NCBI GenBank assembly: GCA_949152475.1
Contig: OX424567.1
Span: 19,369,402 to 19,433,401 of the forward strand
From: Terebella lapidaria
Lineage: Eukaryota > Annelida > Polychaeta > Terebellida > Terebellidae
Reading direction: 5' to 3'
DNA length: 64,000 bases
The first letter of the stretch is position 1, and each line of letters starts with the position of its first letter. Shown here one piece after another: positions 30,745 through 43,022 of the stretch. The position numbers were made by a program, and so were the translations under genes. Under the pieces are notes generated by a model that was not told the DNA's origin, did not search any database, and worked only from the letters and a program-made list of their open reading frames with translations.

Positions 30745-32453
30745 AAAAAATAGCCCGAGGTTTAAGAAAATTTTCCGGACAATTCAAATGTTAAATTATT
30801 TACTATTTTTTACCGGAAAAAAATATAGTTTTGAGCCACAAAATTTTGTTGTTCTATCAAAAATGCCCTGATATTTCAAGGTCATTCAAGGTATTGACAC
30901 TGTATGTGACGTCCCATTTGAATGTGTCAATATTTAAGCTCTACCCTGATATAACTCCGCACAGCTTCCATATTGAAGAGAGAAATGGATGGAAAGGCCC
31001 AATAAATTTTTCAATGGCAAAGAAATCTTCGGCTGGAAATGACTCAAAACAGATGGTGACTTAGTTTTGAACCAAACTTGTTTATTTCACCGACCAATCG
31101 GAAAATGAAAATAGCCCCCACATGCAGACTGATGATTCAAGAAAAATGGAATTTATACACATCACAGAGGTACATAATTTATGAAAAATATTATTTGAAA
31201 AGTTTCAATAACGATTTTTTTTTCATATTTTTATTATCTGGCTGGAAATTTGTCAAAAAGATAGTGGATTGATTTCAGCTGAAAAATAACTTGTTTGCCG
31301 ACTCGTCGAAAAATCAAAATGGCCACCATATATATATCCCAGCGATTCATGGTAATTAAACTTACACACGTCATAAAGATACACAAGTAAGCGTCAGGAA
31401 ATGTAGTAAAGACATGTGTCGCCTCTCAGCAGTGCATAGCTCGATTCCAACGTGGGGAATGTGAAGTTTATTTGAGTCTGTATCGCTGTAGTTTTGACAT
31501 ACTGCAATTATAGTCACATAGTTTCCACTATTCTGTGAATAACAAGATCAGGGACTTTGCAGACTCAAAATGGAACAATTTCAAGATCTTTTCTAGACCC
31601 ATATCAATTCGAAAAACCTATGCACGATAGCTCGTTAATATAAATTTAACATGCTACATGAAACTTAACTTGTACGCTCAGGCTCCATTATACACACCTG
31701 CGAAACAATATTCTTTGAGTGAAATATTTCGTCAAACTGCATCGAACGAGAAAAATCGCTATAAAACATATTTCCGCAAAGCATTGTGCACCCTGTCACC
31801 AGTACGAGTTGAAAATCGATACAGACACAGCGCCGTGTCAGCGGTGTTTTGACCACCCGTCCCCTTTTGCCTGTTTTTTACTGACTGTCATATCAATATA
31901 GGCCTGATTCTATAAAGATTGTGTAGATTTGAAGAGATTCCTAATAATACAAATGCCTTATAATATAAGTTTTCATTAAATGCTACAAATGAATGCATGA
32001 ATATTTTTTTGACAAACCGACAACTTGAAAGGTGGGCAATATGTTCTCATTCAAGAATGACATCTTTCGGAACAGTGCTCAAGCCATGTTGTTATCAACA
32101 AGCCAACCGCTGTCTGATCGGTCAATCTATCGAAGTACTTGCAATATTTTGCGGTTGTCAGGCATGAAGAAAATTTGAGAACGTTTCACAATCTGACTGG
32201 AATATTTTTTTTAGTGATTGTCTCCATCTGCTTGTTGAGACTAAAATTTTGAAAACGAGGCGACAATAAGGGGAATCTTATGCATGCTGCCAAAATATGT
32301 AAAACTGGCGTATTTCGTCTAAAATGGCTCCCTCTTGAAATAGTTTTAGGAATTTTTGTGCAAAATTTCGGAAAGATTCTATTGTAAATTTTGAAGGACG
32401 ACGGAAACAATGTCACGACAATAAGTTATCGGACCTTATAGGAGCAGGTAACG
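30745..32453. repeat. Possible diverged relative of the GGTTACCGG-ended family
   Basis: The left end TAGCCCGAGG...TTTTCCGGA and right end TTATCGGACCTTATAGGAGC...GGTAACG resemble the family termini, but the interior lacks the AAGGTCA array and shows no gene. Related phrases (AAAATGGCCACC, AAAAATTTCAG) point to shared ancestry. Weakly supported. Confidence 0.4.
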
Positions 32454-32762
32454 TAAAAAGCACACCAATATTCATGCAATTCATATAGGAAGTAACACAA
32501 TCAGTCACTGACACACAAAATTGTTTACACCCCAGCCAACTTATCTCTCCCAAGTCTACTTAGATATACAGTATCCTTACATGGCCACCAGTACTGGTCT
32601 TTGGCCCTGAGGTTACCTAGCCGTCGGCTAGGTTTAAAAAAATATTACGTTAAATTCTTCAAAAACATATATATGTATATATCACTCTAAATTCCTGCTG
32701 CATTAGTCGCCCCAGAACATGGAACCTATCTTATAAACCTATGGTTTACCAATTAAAGTCAA

Positions 32763-33275
32763 GTTTAAAACAAAACCTCATATGATTTTTTGCCAAAACT
32801 TCGTTTAGGATGGTCAGATCAATTTGAAATTTTGTTTGTTTCCATTTGGTATAAAACCGTATTTTTCCACCAAATTTCAGACTTCTATCTTGAAAACTGA
32901 AACAGTTGGCAATCTACTCCAATGTTAAATTTCACATCAAACATGAAATTTGCGAGTTTGAACAGAATTTGGCATGTTGTTTGATGTTCACATTGCACAG
33001 TACTTTGTAAGAATGATATTTTATCAGAATACACCTGTATGATTCTTCTAACTCAAAAACTTTCCTCATATATCATTTCTTAGCGGAATAACGTTCACGA
33101 AATCCCCAAATTTGCTTGAATTCCTGCATGTGATCCGATTTGTAACATTGGGGTAAATTGCCTGAAATGTGATGAAAAATTGTGCCAAAAGGAAACATAT
33201 AAAATTTAACATTGATCCAACCATCCTACACGAAGTTATCGCCAAAATCATATGAGATTTTGTGTTGAACTTGAG
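32763..33275. repeat. Inverted repeat, ~82-bp arms (MITE-like)
   Basis: 32763-32844 and 33191-33275 are reverse complements with moderate divergence, sharing CATATGATTTT, AACTTCGT.TAGGATGGT and GATCAAT. The spacer of about 350 bases has no gene. Terminal boundaries and a target duplication were not resolved. Confidence 0.65.
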
Positions 33276-33902
33276 TATAATCATTGTAAAATGGTGCAAT
33301 ACAACAGAAATACAACAATACAACAAAACACGTAGGCCTACACTCGACATTCAGTATTTTCAGTTCATGGAAACCACGTACACAATAAAAAAGAGCTGGC
33401 CCATCAGCTGGTTTTCTGAAACATGGCGTTCTATCTGTATACTTAAGCGTTGCAAGAAATTTTATTATGCCTTGGTAAATGTGATACTTGTGCCTGCATT
33501 ATGATTTTGTCTGGATACCATCATGATTTTGCAAACAAAGTCCAATCTGTTGATTCAAATTTCTGGAACGTTATGCTTGTGAATCGACTGCAACAAACAC
33601 TCCGTGACGAAATAGTACCTAGTGTAGTCGTCTCGAGAGAAGTAGCTTAATGGGCCTAGTGAAATGGGAATAATTAGGGGAGAAATGAATTTATCACTAT
33701 CCATTGCTGCAATACAACAGATTCCTAGTGGTTAATTGTTGGCGTAGTTATACAAAGGATTGATTATAACCACACTCTTGGAAAGGTCTAACGTATGCTA
33801 CCTAACTGGCAGGTGAATCGGAATCGCACTGGCGCATACCACATGCAAACTGATTTAGAGTATCGTTCATCATTGCCATTTACTCAATGTTGTAATAGGC
33901 AT

Positions 33903-34128
33903 AGAATCAATAGCAGTATTAAATATTCCGAGCGAATGAAACAGGGTCCATTATCCAATATCATAGTCCGGGGACAGGAATTCATATCAGGCATACGAAG
34001 TGAGAGAAAACAAAAATGACAGGGAAACTCATGAACCCCCCAAAAATGACCATTAGGAGGTGAAATCATGTGAAAGAGTGAGCATTTCCTGCCCCACTAG
34101 TGGCACCCGTCATGAATTCCTCAAAATT
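33903..34128 (-). repeat. 240-bp dispersed retroelement tail, copy 1 (minus)
   Basis: Matches the family at 45543, 47597, 55186 and 60135. On its sense strand it runs from GGAATTCATGACGGGTGCCA through CTTCGTATGCCTGATATGA to GGGACCCTGTTT-like sequence. In the 55-kb copy the same sequence follows directly after the stop codon of a retroelement protein, so it is most likely that element's 3' untranslated region. Confidence 0.8.
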
Positions 34129-34217
34129 AATAGGAAAAGCTCTTAAATTAACCTTTCATTCCAACGCTGGTGCAACTTTATATACAGTGGGCGATGATGA
34201 CGTGAAATACGAAAGAA

Positions 34218-34450
34218 CAATCCGATAGTAAGCAATATGGCCGGCGTTGCCTCGACACAAATCTGACCGCAATCGACACATAATATTGTGTAAAACTTTG
34301 TAACAATCTAATGATCTACAATCTCTAACACGGATGAGTGACGAATATGGAGATGCAAGCTGATAATAAATATGAAATCGAATCCAACCAACCTGAAAGA
34401 ACAGCCCGATAGTAAACAACACGGCTGGCATTGCCTCGACACAAATCTCA
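34218..34450. repeat. ~60-bp direct repeat pair
   Basis: GAAAGAACA.CCGATAGTAA followed by GCATTGCCTCGACACAAATCT-like sequence occurs at about 34221-34268 and 34396-34448 with several substitutions. The intervening sequence has no recognised gene. Confidence 0.65.
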
Positions 34451-34555
34451 CAGCGAGGCAACTCGGGTAATTATACCCAAGATTGTCAAAACGAGGTTGT
34501 GTTGATTATTACCGATGAATGATTATGTATAGGATAATCGGTGAAGTGGAGCGAC

Positions 34556-34602
34556 TCTGGAAAATAATCGACGAGCCGAAGGCGAGTCTATTATTTTCCA
34601 GA
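34556..34602. repeat. 47-nt hairpin
   Basis: TCTGGAAAATAAT and ATTATTTTCCAGA flank a loop of about 21 bases, itself partly self-complementary. The right arm is partly repeated just downstream as ATTTTCCAGAGACGCGA. Confidence 0.8.
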
Positions 34603-35649
34603 GACGCGACACTGAACTTAGTTCATTTTCCAGAGACGCGAACTGACTTAGTTCACGGTTCCCCCTCAACTCAACTAAATCTCTGCCGGCATATGCACCT
34701 GCGAGTAGTAATCTGCGTGTACAACTATACCGTCACACTTCAACAGTGTTAGGAAACAGAGGGCGACACTGTCTGAATTTGTGATGAACTTCGTCACCAT
34801 TATTATATCATGAGAATAGAAGTACATGTCCACTTGCTATTCTCGTAATTTTCAATGATATACAACACGGTATTTACCAAATTCTGCTAACTGATGACTG
34901 TATCCAATGAATGGTTTGCATGAAAATGATGAATATATATCAATCATGGATTATGAGTCTATGAATGAATCATGAATACAAATATGGTTTTAGATTCCCG
35001 ACCATGCCCACTGCTTGTGCTACCACCTTTCAGTGTCTTGGTGAATTAGAATTGGGACTCAACAGTAACACCACATTTATTGTTCACCTTCTCATCTACA
35101 TTATATTGGCCTCGATCAAGGTTCCTTGGCATCAAACGAATTAGGTTTCGGCAGTGATGAAAACGACTCGCTAGTACGCAAACAAACGCATCTTGTTTGA
35201 GCAGATGCAGTTTGTCCACTGGCGGTTGTTGATTTACACGCAGTAGATTATATTGTAGTAGGTTATTGGAGAGAATAATCTACTGCAATATTCTACCGGG
35301 ATCCGTCTCCCAGTAGATTCTGAAAAATAATCCACTGCAAAGAACAATAGAACCGTGGACTAATGAATGGATAATGAACCTGAAATCCTCAACTGCTACT
35401 CGTATAACATCGAATATAAAATGGTGTGGCAATTCAATGAAATAAGAAGCTAATTTCATAGCAAACAACATATTAATCAGCAAAAATAATAGGTATCAGC
35501 AACATCAGCACATCTCGAAATCATACAAAATCGTCATACGCTCAAATATTGAATAGAAAATCAATATGAAAAAGAGAAAAATATTCGAAACAGACATGTG
35601 TACGCATTTATACTTGAATAAACTGAATAACAAATGATATTTGACAGGA
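34603..35649. other. Upstream flank of the Schlafen-like gene
   Basis: AT-rich, with no further coding exon recognised. The last bases before the first coding ATG read TATTTGACAG, which could be a weak acceptor of a 5' untranslated intron. Promoter elements cannot be assigned. Confidence 0.4.
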
Positions 35650-38600
35650 ATGAGCATCATGGCCGGTCACAAGGTTGTAGAAGATCTTAAGAGGTATGCA
35701 GTACCACTGGATGAGCTCTTTAGGTTAAACTACTCAGGATTTGCCTTCCGAGTGGAGTTGAACCGACAAAAGAAGAAAGGAAATGAGCGATATGAGGCTG
35801 ACCCTGTGTTGCTGAAGATTGTGCCTGCTCTGCTGAACTCATGTGGTGGTTTGGTCATATTGGTTCCAGGAGAGGATGAAAAAGAACTAGACTGTAATCA
35901 TTTCAATGAGTGGGAAACCAGACTGATAGACATATTGAACTTCCTGCCGCCAGATGAGTTTCAGAGATGCATTGTCATAGGAGAGTTCAAACCGGATAAT
36001 GTGAATATGTACATCAGCAAAGCAAAACTTTTTGTCACTACTGAGTCACATATGTACACTAGGTTTCCCGCAAGTAATCGCCATGTCCTGCAATACAATG
36101 ACATCTCGAATATCCTCACAAAATACATTTTGAGAGACGTGAGGAACAGCCGTGGACAAGAGAGTCACTTTGAACAACCTCTGTCAGAAGAGCTGCCTAT
36201 AAAAGGACCATTCACCATCGACAGCAGAATCACAAAGCCTGAATCTGCAAACATTGAGTTCAAATGTTTTAGGGTGAAGAACCTCGAGGATTTGTGGAAC
36301 CGAATTGCAGAGGATAAGGATAAGCGATGTTGTAAAGCCATATTTGGCATGGGCAATGTATCAGGTGGTGGGTATATTGTCTTTGGAATCAATGACGCCA
36401 ATATAGTCAAGGGACAGAGTCTTGGCGATATTGAGGAAGATGAGCAGGGTAAATTCAAGCAAAAACTGGCAGAGCTGCTGAATATTGATGCATCTGGTAA
36501 AAAACGAATCTGGGGTCAACCAGGTGTAGAGCCTATAGAAGGGGAACACTGGTCATGTGACTTCTTCCCTGTGGAAGGGACATCCAGAGAGAGGCGGAGA
36601 CGAGTGGTGATCGTCATCAACATACGCGAATGCCAGGATGGGGGCATGGACAACATGCCAGAAGCGTTTGTCATTGATGACGATGGTTTTATTGCAGAAG
36701 TCGACTTTGAATACTGGAAGAGCCAACACCTTCCTAACCAAAACCGATACGTCTCTGCCAACATGAGCCCCCTTCAACAGACACCAAGTTTCGCAAGTTT
36801 ATCACCAACACCAGGCCAGAGTAAAGACTGTAACAATGTTGAGGCAGATTCTGGTTCTGACCCATTACTCAGGAGGACTACGCAAAGGCGCATCAGCTCA
36901 CAAGGAACATTCGAAGATGGTGTGACAATAACATACACAGAGAATAGCTCATTTAGCGAAGAATGCAAATGGGCATGGCGATTGTCAGATGTCCAAACAG
37001 ATGCCAGTGATGGACCTTTTCAGCGAACTCTACCACTCAAGTGCACACCTAGTCGAGAGGTATTGTCCAGAGTTCTACCATATAATCAAAGAGAGCAAGT
37101 GATTGATCATATTGAAGGAGCAACAGAAGGGAAGGGTTGTGTCATAGCAGCAGACACCCTCTTCAGCTGTATCCAGCATGCTGCAAAGTTGGAATTTCTC
37201 ACTAAGTTCCAAGTTGGAATTGATCCAGGGACTCAACACCCTCCTGACCACATCATGGATTTGCTGGTGATCAGTGAACAAACACCAGTTACTGTGTACG
37301 TCCTGTGCGAAAAATATCATGATGGACAGAATCTGTATGCCGTTGCCTTAACAAGATTACTCCGGAAGAAAATATTGGAGATCCTAGGCACAGATGGACT
37401 CCAGGGTGGAATTGACACGTTTGGTATTCGTTACTGCGTCATAACTACAACGTCCACACATGCTGACATAACTGATAAAATGAGAAACAAGGAAGTGATG
37501 ATGCCTGGCTGTCTGAATGAGGTTTGCTCATCCCTGGCGAAACTGTTTACAGGAGTGAAGAACCATTTTCGAGATGGAATCATTCAAAGTGCTGAGTTGA
37601 GGCTATCGAAGGAACAAACTAATGTACTTCTTTGCACAGACCAGAGCAAGGTCAGTGTCATCGAAGGTGCTCCGGGCACCGGCAAGACCCTTCTCGCTCA
37701 GCACGTCTGTGAGTCCGTAGGAAAGGAGTTCTCTGCTTATATCACATGTTCAAAATCACTAGCAAACAAGGTCAAAAGCAATGGCAGAGTACAGGCATTT
37801 CATATCAAGGATGCTTCAGAAATCGCATCCCTCTTGGCCGAAGAGATAATGAAATCAAGAACGCATCTCGTCATTGATGATTGCCAGAACATTCAACAGA
37901 CAAGAACAGACTGCAAACGAATCTATGATCATATAGCTGCAGTGGAACACAGGCATGTCTATGTGTTTCAAGACTCACGATACCAGAATTACGAACACAA
38001 ATCCTATAAGGTCGGGCTCGGGAAGACGTTGTTTGATTACGCAGAAAGGGACTTTGTGTCATGTATGTTCAAAACATTGAGTCACATTCAGCGAAACAGT
38101 TTCACGATTGGTTCCTATATCAGACTCCATGCCCAAGATCTCTCAATGGAAAGTCCTGTAACCAGTGTCACAAGCGTGACAGGAGATAACATCACAATCA
38201 GACACGAACCCAAGCTGAGAACAGAAGATAGAAACAACGCTTTGTTGAGGCATATCCAGAAGCTCACAGAGAGTAACTTTACCTCGAGAAAGATAAGATA
38301 TTCATTCAGCGAAATTGGAATTCTCTGTGATGACCATGGGCAGAAAGACGATGGTGACGTGAAGATGTTTCTCAGGTTGTTTGAGGAGTACCTTCCCGAA
38401 AGTAGACCTCGGAGAGCGGAAGATGAAGGCACAAGTGATGGCATCACTATTGACTACCTGAAGGAGTTCTCAGGTCTCGAGAGAAAAGTGATTGTTTACA
38501 TATGCCCTAAGCAAGAGACGGTACAAAACGTACCTGCACACGCTACCCTGGCCGACCCCAGATACAAAATCTTCCTCTTCTCTCGAGCTATCTACAGAGT

Positions 38601-39926
38601 CGACATTTTGCAGGAAGAAAACTTGGATGAACAGATGGCAAACGAATTGAAATGTGACATATACCAAACTAAACCATTGTGAGTACATGTGTGCGTTCTG
38701 TTTTAGTAGACATGAATGCAAGTGAATGTTTAAATATGAGTTTATTCATGGTGTGTGAAAGTGATCTTTAATTTTGAGTTGTGATCTCTTTCCAGGAGAA
38801 ATTCACAGAATGAGGTGACAATGGTGAGTATATCATACTACTATGAACTGAGTGTTTGTGAATTAAAGACATTGTGATAAAACCATGTTATAACACGAAC
38901 ACCAACTGCTCATCAGTTCCTGACTGAAGACGAAGACGATGCTGGAGCAAGTGGTGGAGCGAACTCCAATATTAGCCCTAAAGTAACACAAGTAGGAGCG
39001 TGTCTATAGTGGACAAATGTTGCTAATTGTGTCATCAGGCATAAACTCCTTATGAATCATTGTTAAAATGATAATAAACGTACATAGTGAATTTACGGGA
39101 TTTGTTTCAGCCATCACAGGAAGCAACAATTGGACCCATAGCTGGTTCAATTGCACTGAACGCTAATGCGGACATTCTGTGTTGCTTTCCTGACAAAGGT
39201 GTAGAGACATATTCTGTGTCACAAAGTGGATCAGTCTCCAGTACTGAACTGCATTCGCGAGTACCACACATGCAAGCATACAGCGTGGCAGTACATAAAA
39301 CTGGCGATGTTGCTGTAGCCTATCACCCGTTGGACTCCAGAGAGGTACATCTTCACACCTATAGTAAAGTACGTGACGTCTGGACGGAGACTCACCTGGG
39401 TCCTGGTCAATGGCCAAGAATCACGTTTACAAACCGAGGAGATGTCGTGGTTTGTATAGGAACTCATCAAATGAAGTGGAACATCTTGGTGTACAACACG
39501 CTGTACGCCAAGGAAATGTGGAGAATATATACCGATTGTGGGGACATCAATGACGTCGCTGTAGACTCCAATGATCAAATCTACTGCTGCGACTCCATCA
39601 ACAATGGGATCGCGATCTACAGCGAGAACGAAGGCTCAGTTGACACATGGAGTCCGCAAGCATTGAACCGAGAGTTCTTGACTCCTGTCTCGCTCTGTAT
39701 TGATGGAAGGGATAGTGTCTACGTGATGCATAGGGAGAAAGACGACTTTGGGAACACTGGAGTGGTCACTATGTGGACACATGCTGGCCAATACATCAAA
39801 GATGTTGTACAAGGTTTGCCTGACCCGTACAGACTGTCCTCGGCCTGTATGAGATTGAACAAAAGGAATAAACTTAAACTGATCGTTGCACTTTACGGCA
39901 CTATCCGTGTATACAAGCTGGCTTAG
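35650..39926 (+). CDS. Schlafen-family protein fused to a C-terminal beta-propeller, four coding exons
   Basis: Exons 35650-38678, 38796-38823, 38917-38991 and 39111-39926. All introns are GT-AG, phases agree (2, 0, 0), and the product has about 1315 residues. Exon 1 codes for a long (group III) Schlafen: an N-lobe at about residues 20-150; the C-lobe AlbA_2 core with ESANIEFK at 198-205, where Schlafen ribonucleases have their paired acidic residues, then GGGYIVFGINDAN; a Ser/Pro-rich linker near 375-420; and a superfamily 1 helicase-like domain with Walker A GAPGTGKT (673-680), Walker B LVIDDCQN (about 740-748) and a late motif FSGLERKVI near 940. Long Schlafens cleave tRNA/rRNA or act at stressed replication forks and restrict viruses; function here is by family. 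Exons 2-3 add an acidic linker (LTEDEDDAGASGG) and exon 4 a six-blade propeller. ATG 35650 is the first; ATG 35659 (ATCATGG) has the better context. Confidence 0.88.
39111..39926 (+). CDS. Last exon: six-bladed NHL-like beta-propeller module
   Basis: 271 codons after a TTTGTTTCAG acceptor, in phase 0 with the preceding exon, ending at TAG 39924-39926. Six blade-like repeats can be read, each with a hydrophobic-Ala/Asp-strand pattern: SIALNANADILCCF, SVAVHKTGDVAVAY, RITFTNRGDVVVCI, DVAVDSNDQIYCCD, SLCIDGRDSVYVMH and LNKRNKLKLIVALYG. This resembles the NHL-type propellers of TRIM2/TRIM71-like proteins, which bind RNA or protein partners. An upstream in-frame ATG at 39087 lies in the intron, so a separate short gene cannot be completely excluded, but the acceptor and matching phase favour joining to the Schlafen exon. 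Confidence 0.8.
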   Translation, partial: PSQEATIGPIAGSIALNANADILCCFPDKGVETYSVSQSGSVSSTELHSRVPHMQAYSVAVHKTGDVAVAYHPLDSREVHLHTYSKVRDVWTETHLGPGQWPRITFTNRGDVVVCIGTHQMKWNILVYNTLYAKEMWRIYTDCGDINDVAVDSNDQIYCCDSINNGIAIYSENEGSVDTWSPQALNREFLTPVSLCIDGRDSVYVMHREKDDFGNTGVVTMWTHAGQYIKDVVQGLPDPYRLSSACMRLNKRNKLKLIVALYGTIRVYKLA

Positions 39927-41379
39927 ACTGCTAGGCTCATGTTGGCACTATGGTATTTAACATGATGCAAACCCAGAGCATTTTGTGCACGTTGAAGCTG
40001 CTGCCTTCGAATGTATGCAATATTTTTTTTTCAAAACCAATTTTTTGTTAAACACATCTAATGCAATATAACAAAAGGTGAGCTCAAAGATTTTGACGAT
40101 TACAGTCCATCCGAGTTGTCTTTTCATCCGTTTTAGTGCCCTTTTTGTACCGGTTTTGTAAATAAACAAACGAAGTGTATCCATCAAACCCGAATGTAAA
40201 CAAATGCTCAAATCGCGCTTAAAAGTCCACATCGAGTACATTTTCAAGTTCGTATGTGCATATATAGCGTAGTTGTGAGAAAATAATCAGTGATATACCA
40301 TGATGTGCGTGGAATTGTCAGTCTATCTCGCACTTCCATGCTTCGTTTACATCTGCGTGTGATGGATACATCTCCTGTATCTACGTGAGAACCGCCTGTT
40401 CAAATGAGCAAAATTTCCCTGAGGACCGGTTATTCATTCCATTTGATGTGAGTATGTTTCATTAAGTTAGTTTAGCATGTTTAATATGAAATATAAGTTT
40501 CAAAAAATATTGACTGGTTTCGATGGCAGCTGCTTTAAATAAGGTCCAATATCGTTCGTTTCTTTGTGCGTGGATGCCTGGTTGACCAAATAGTTCACCC
40601 TATGGGAAACTGGCACTTTCCCATTTATGAGTATTGTTTGTAATTATTATTTGTTTTAAATTTTCTCCATTTATTGTCTTTTTCTATTGCTGTGCTATGT
40701 AATTATTTGCTCATGATTTTCGGCATCAAACTCAAGTGTGGTGATAAGTCTTGTTGAATTTTAAGCATTCAGATGTTATGTGGGTTTGGGTCTCATTTAT
40801 TGCTCTGCATTATTTGTTCATAATCATTCCTTTGTAGTTTTATTTTGGTGGAATTGCTAACGCATGTTTTTCTAACGCATGTTTTTCTGTTTTTTGGATG
40901 CTATCTTCGGATCTGTCATTTCGTCCTTCCTATCTTTACATGTCATAAGTCCCTGAGTCCAGACTTCGGTTCAGTTCGAGCCCCCAGCAGTTAGCTTTTT
41001 CGCCACTCCGTTTATTTTTTTTTTTTACCAAACTTTACTCTGATGTGTTGTGTTATTTTGATGTTTACGTCATGATATCCCTACTCTTCTCACATTTGGG
41101 AGAGTGCTCAAATGGATGTTACGGCTGGAGTAGTAGCCGCGGGTTTGGGTACTCTCTTTTCCAATCTTCGCTTCCACGTTCCATAATCTGTTCCCATGCA
41201 TATATGATTTATGTATCCCCCTGGTTATGTTGTCCATTAAAGATGTGTATTTCCACCTCATCTGTTCTGTGAATAAAGTTGCAATCGGCATTATACATAT
41301 TTTTATTAATTTCCACAGTGTTACCATTCGTATATTTAGGAAGCTGTTATTTTGAATGGCTATGTTATGATCGAATACT
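39927..41379. other. 3' flank of the Schlafen-like gene; no further gene seen
   Basis: An AATAAA at 40161-40166 is the first good candidate polyadenylation signal, about 240 bases after the stop codon. The remaining sequence is T-rich and shows no coding exon. The portion after about 41280 leads into a decayed LINE. Confidence 0.45.
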
Positions 41380-42660
41380 CTCAGGTCCAGAAAAGCCTAT
41401 TGTAATTGATACAGACCGATTATTTGATACTAGTGTGATACTTTTTTCTGTCAAAAGATACGGGGTGATCAGTGAACATCTGGACCAGGGAGATGTTCTT
41501 CCCTTCACTGATTCCAATCCTTTGGAGCCTGCATCGCTTGTCAGTTTTTAGCGTGTCACCGAGTGAGCTCATTAGTTTTCAAGTCGTCAGATAATGATCC
41601 CACACCTGGTGTACTTTTTTGTATCTTGTGCTTCCGAACTTCTCCCAGTCAGCATATCAATTTTAGTCTTGAACTGTTCATCAATCATTAAGGTCCGCCA
41701 TTATAATCCCACTTCTCAACAACCCGAATATGGATAGTGATGTGTTATCGAATCTGTCTCCAATATGCCATTTGCTTCTACGCTACTGGGATGGTAAGCA
41801 CCCAGCTCCATAATTAGGAATGCGATCGGATGTATGAGCACATGCAGTCCGCATACCATCCCAAACATAGTGTGGAGACAGCGTTATTGAAAGTATACAT
41901 TAACGTACTCGTTGCCAAGGATCAGGGTGTAGAGACCGCGCTGATCCCCCTTGATCTCCGCACCGCTCTCAATACCACCATTCATTTGTTCCGTGTTGAC
42001 AGACTTCGTTCACGTTATGGCTTGTCTAGAAAAGTCCTGTCATGGATGGAGTGATGCCTATCAAATCGACAAAAGGCTGTCAGATTGGTGGATCATCGTC
42101 AAAACCATGCCATCTGCAGTAAACAGGGCTCCGTACTAGGGCCTATCTGTTTGCACGGTTAGATGTGTCCCCCTCTGAACGATTCGGCCCCCAAGAAGCT
42201 CGACAAAATTTTTGTTTCCTCGCATCGACAGCAACAGCTTGCTCCTTGGTCTACCTCCTAACCTGGATGCAGCGCGTCCAAAACTCAGCGGCAAGGATCG
42301 TATCTAGAGTCTGATGCCCAGATCATACTTCACCAGTACTTCACAAACTGCACGGGTTGCCTGTTCATGTTCGACTTCATTACAAAGTGAGTACCGAGTA
42401 GTAAGGTCACGGATATATTCAAAAACGATAACAATGACTTAAAGTCATTGTTATCGTTTTTTAATATATCCGTGACCTTAATACTCGGTACATCACGGAC
42501 AATTCGAAATGCGTCAATACACCAGAACTCTACGTTCTTCAGAATCCCTCTTCCTCATTGAGCCCAGATTCAGAACTCAAAAAGGCGGATCTCGATGAAA
42601 TTAGCTATGCTGCACACAGAAAGGAAATATATCCAGGAGATCCAGACTCTTTTATACACC
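41380..42660 (+). pseudogene. Decayed CR1/L2-like LINE reverse transcriptase
   Basis: Fragments in several frames line up with a CR1/L2-type reverse transcriptase: SSDNDPTPG (usual DLDPIPT region), DVLSNLSPICHLL (usual NYRPVSNLPFL), HSVETALLKVYINVLVAKD (usual HSTETALLKV), LIPLDLRTALNT (usual LLDLSAAFDT), GSVLGPI, and the C-terminal MQRVQNSAARIVSR, SPVLHKLHGLPVH and ELKKADLDEIS-like parts. Catalytic residues are lost and stops and frameshifts are frequent, so it is an old relic. A 101-nt palindrome (42391-42491) has inserted into its 3' part. Confidence 0.8.
42391..42491. repeat. 101-nt near-perfect palindrome
   Basis: The left arm begins GTACCGAGTAGTAAGGTCAC and the right arm ends with its complement. 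Fifty paired positions have two mismatches, and there is effectively no loop (centre ACTTAAAGT). It interrupts the LINE relic after the LHYK codons. Confidence 0.95.
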
Positions 42661-43022
42661 ATATAAAAACAACTTAAGTCCTATTTATTCACAATATATT
42701 TACAACCATTTTCAGTGCTATCGTATACATGCTCAATTATACAATTTGTATCGAAAGCAACCCTTTTTTGCAGCCAGACATTCCAAAAATAGTACATGTA
42801 CTGCTCATGGTGTCATGACAACTGATTGTAAAACAATAAATGATTGTCCGATGTTGGGATTTCCCGAACTTCTGGTTGAAGAAGTTGAGAAAAATCACAT
42901 CGAACTTTTGCATGAAATGCGCATGATTTGTGAACATGAAATTTTCTCCATAATCTCTCTTGATTGTTTTCTTTGCATGAAACCTACGTACTAGTACTCG
43001 TTAATACGGATGTTCTTGAAAA

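Noticed and set aside
39087-39110. ATG at 39087 as the start of an independent propeller gene
   Set aside because: The bases lie in the polypyrimidine/acceptor region of intron 3, have no promoter evidence, and the reading joins in phase with the upstream Schlafen exons.
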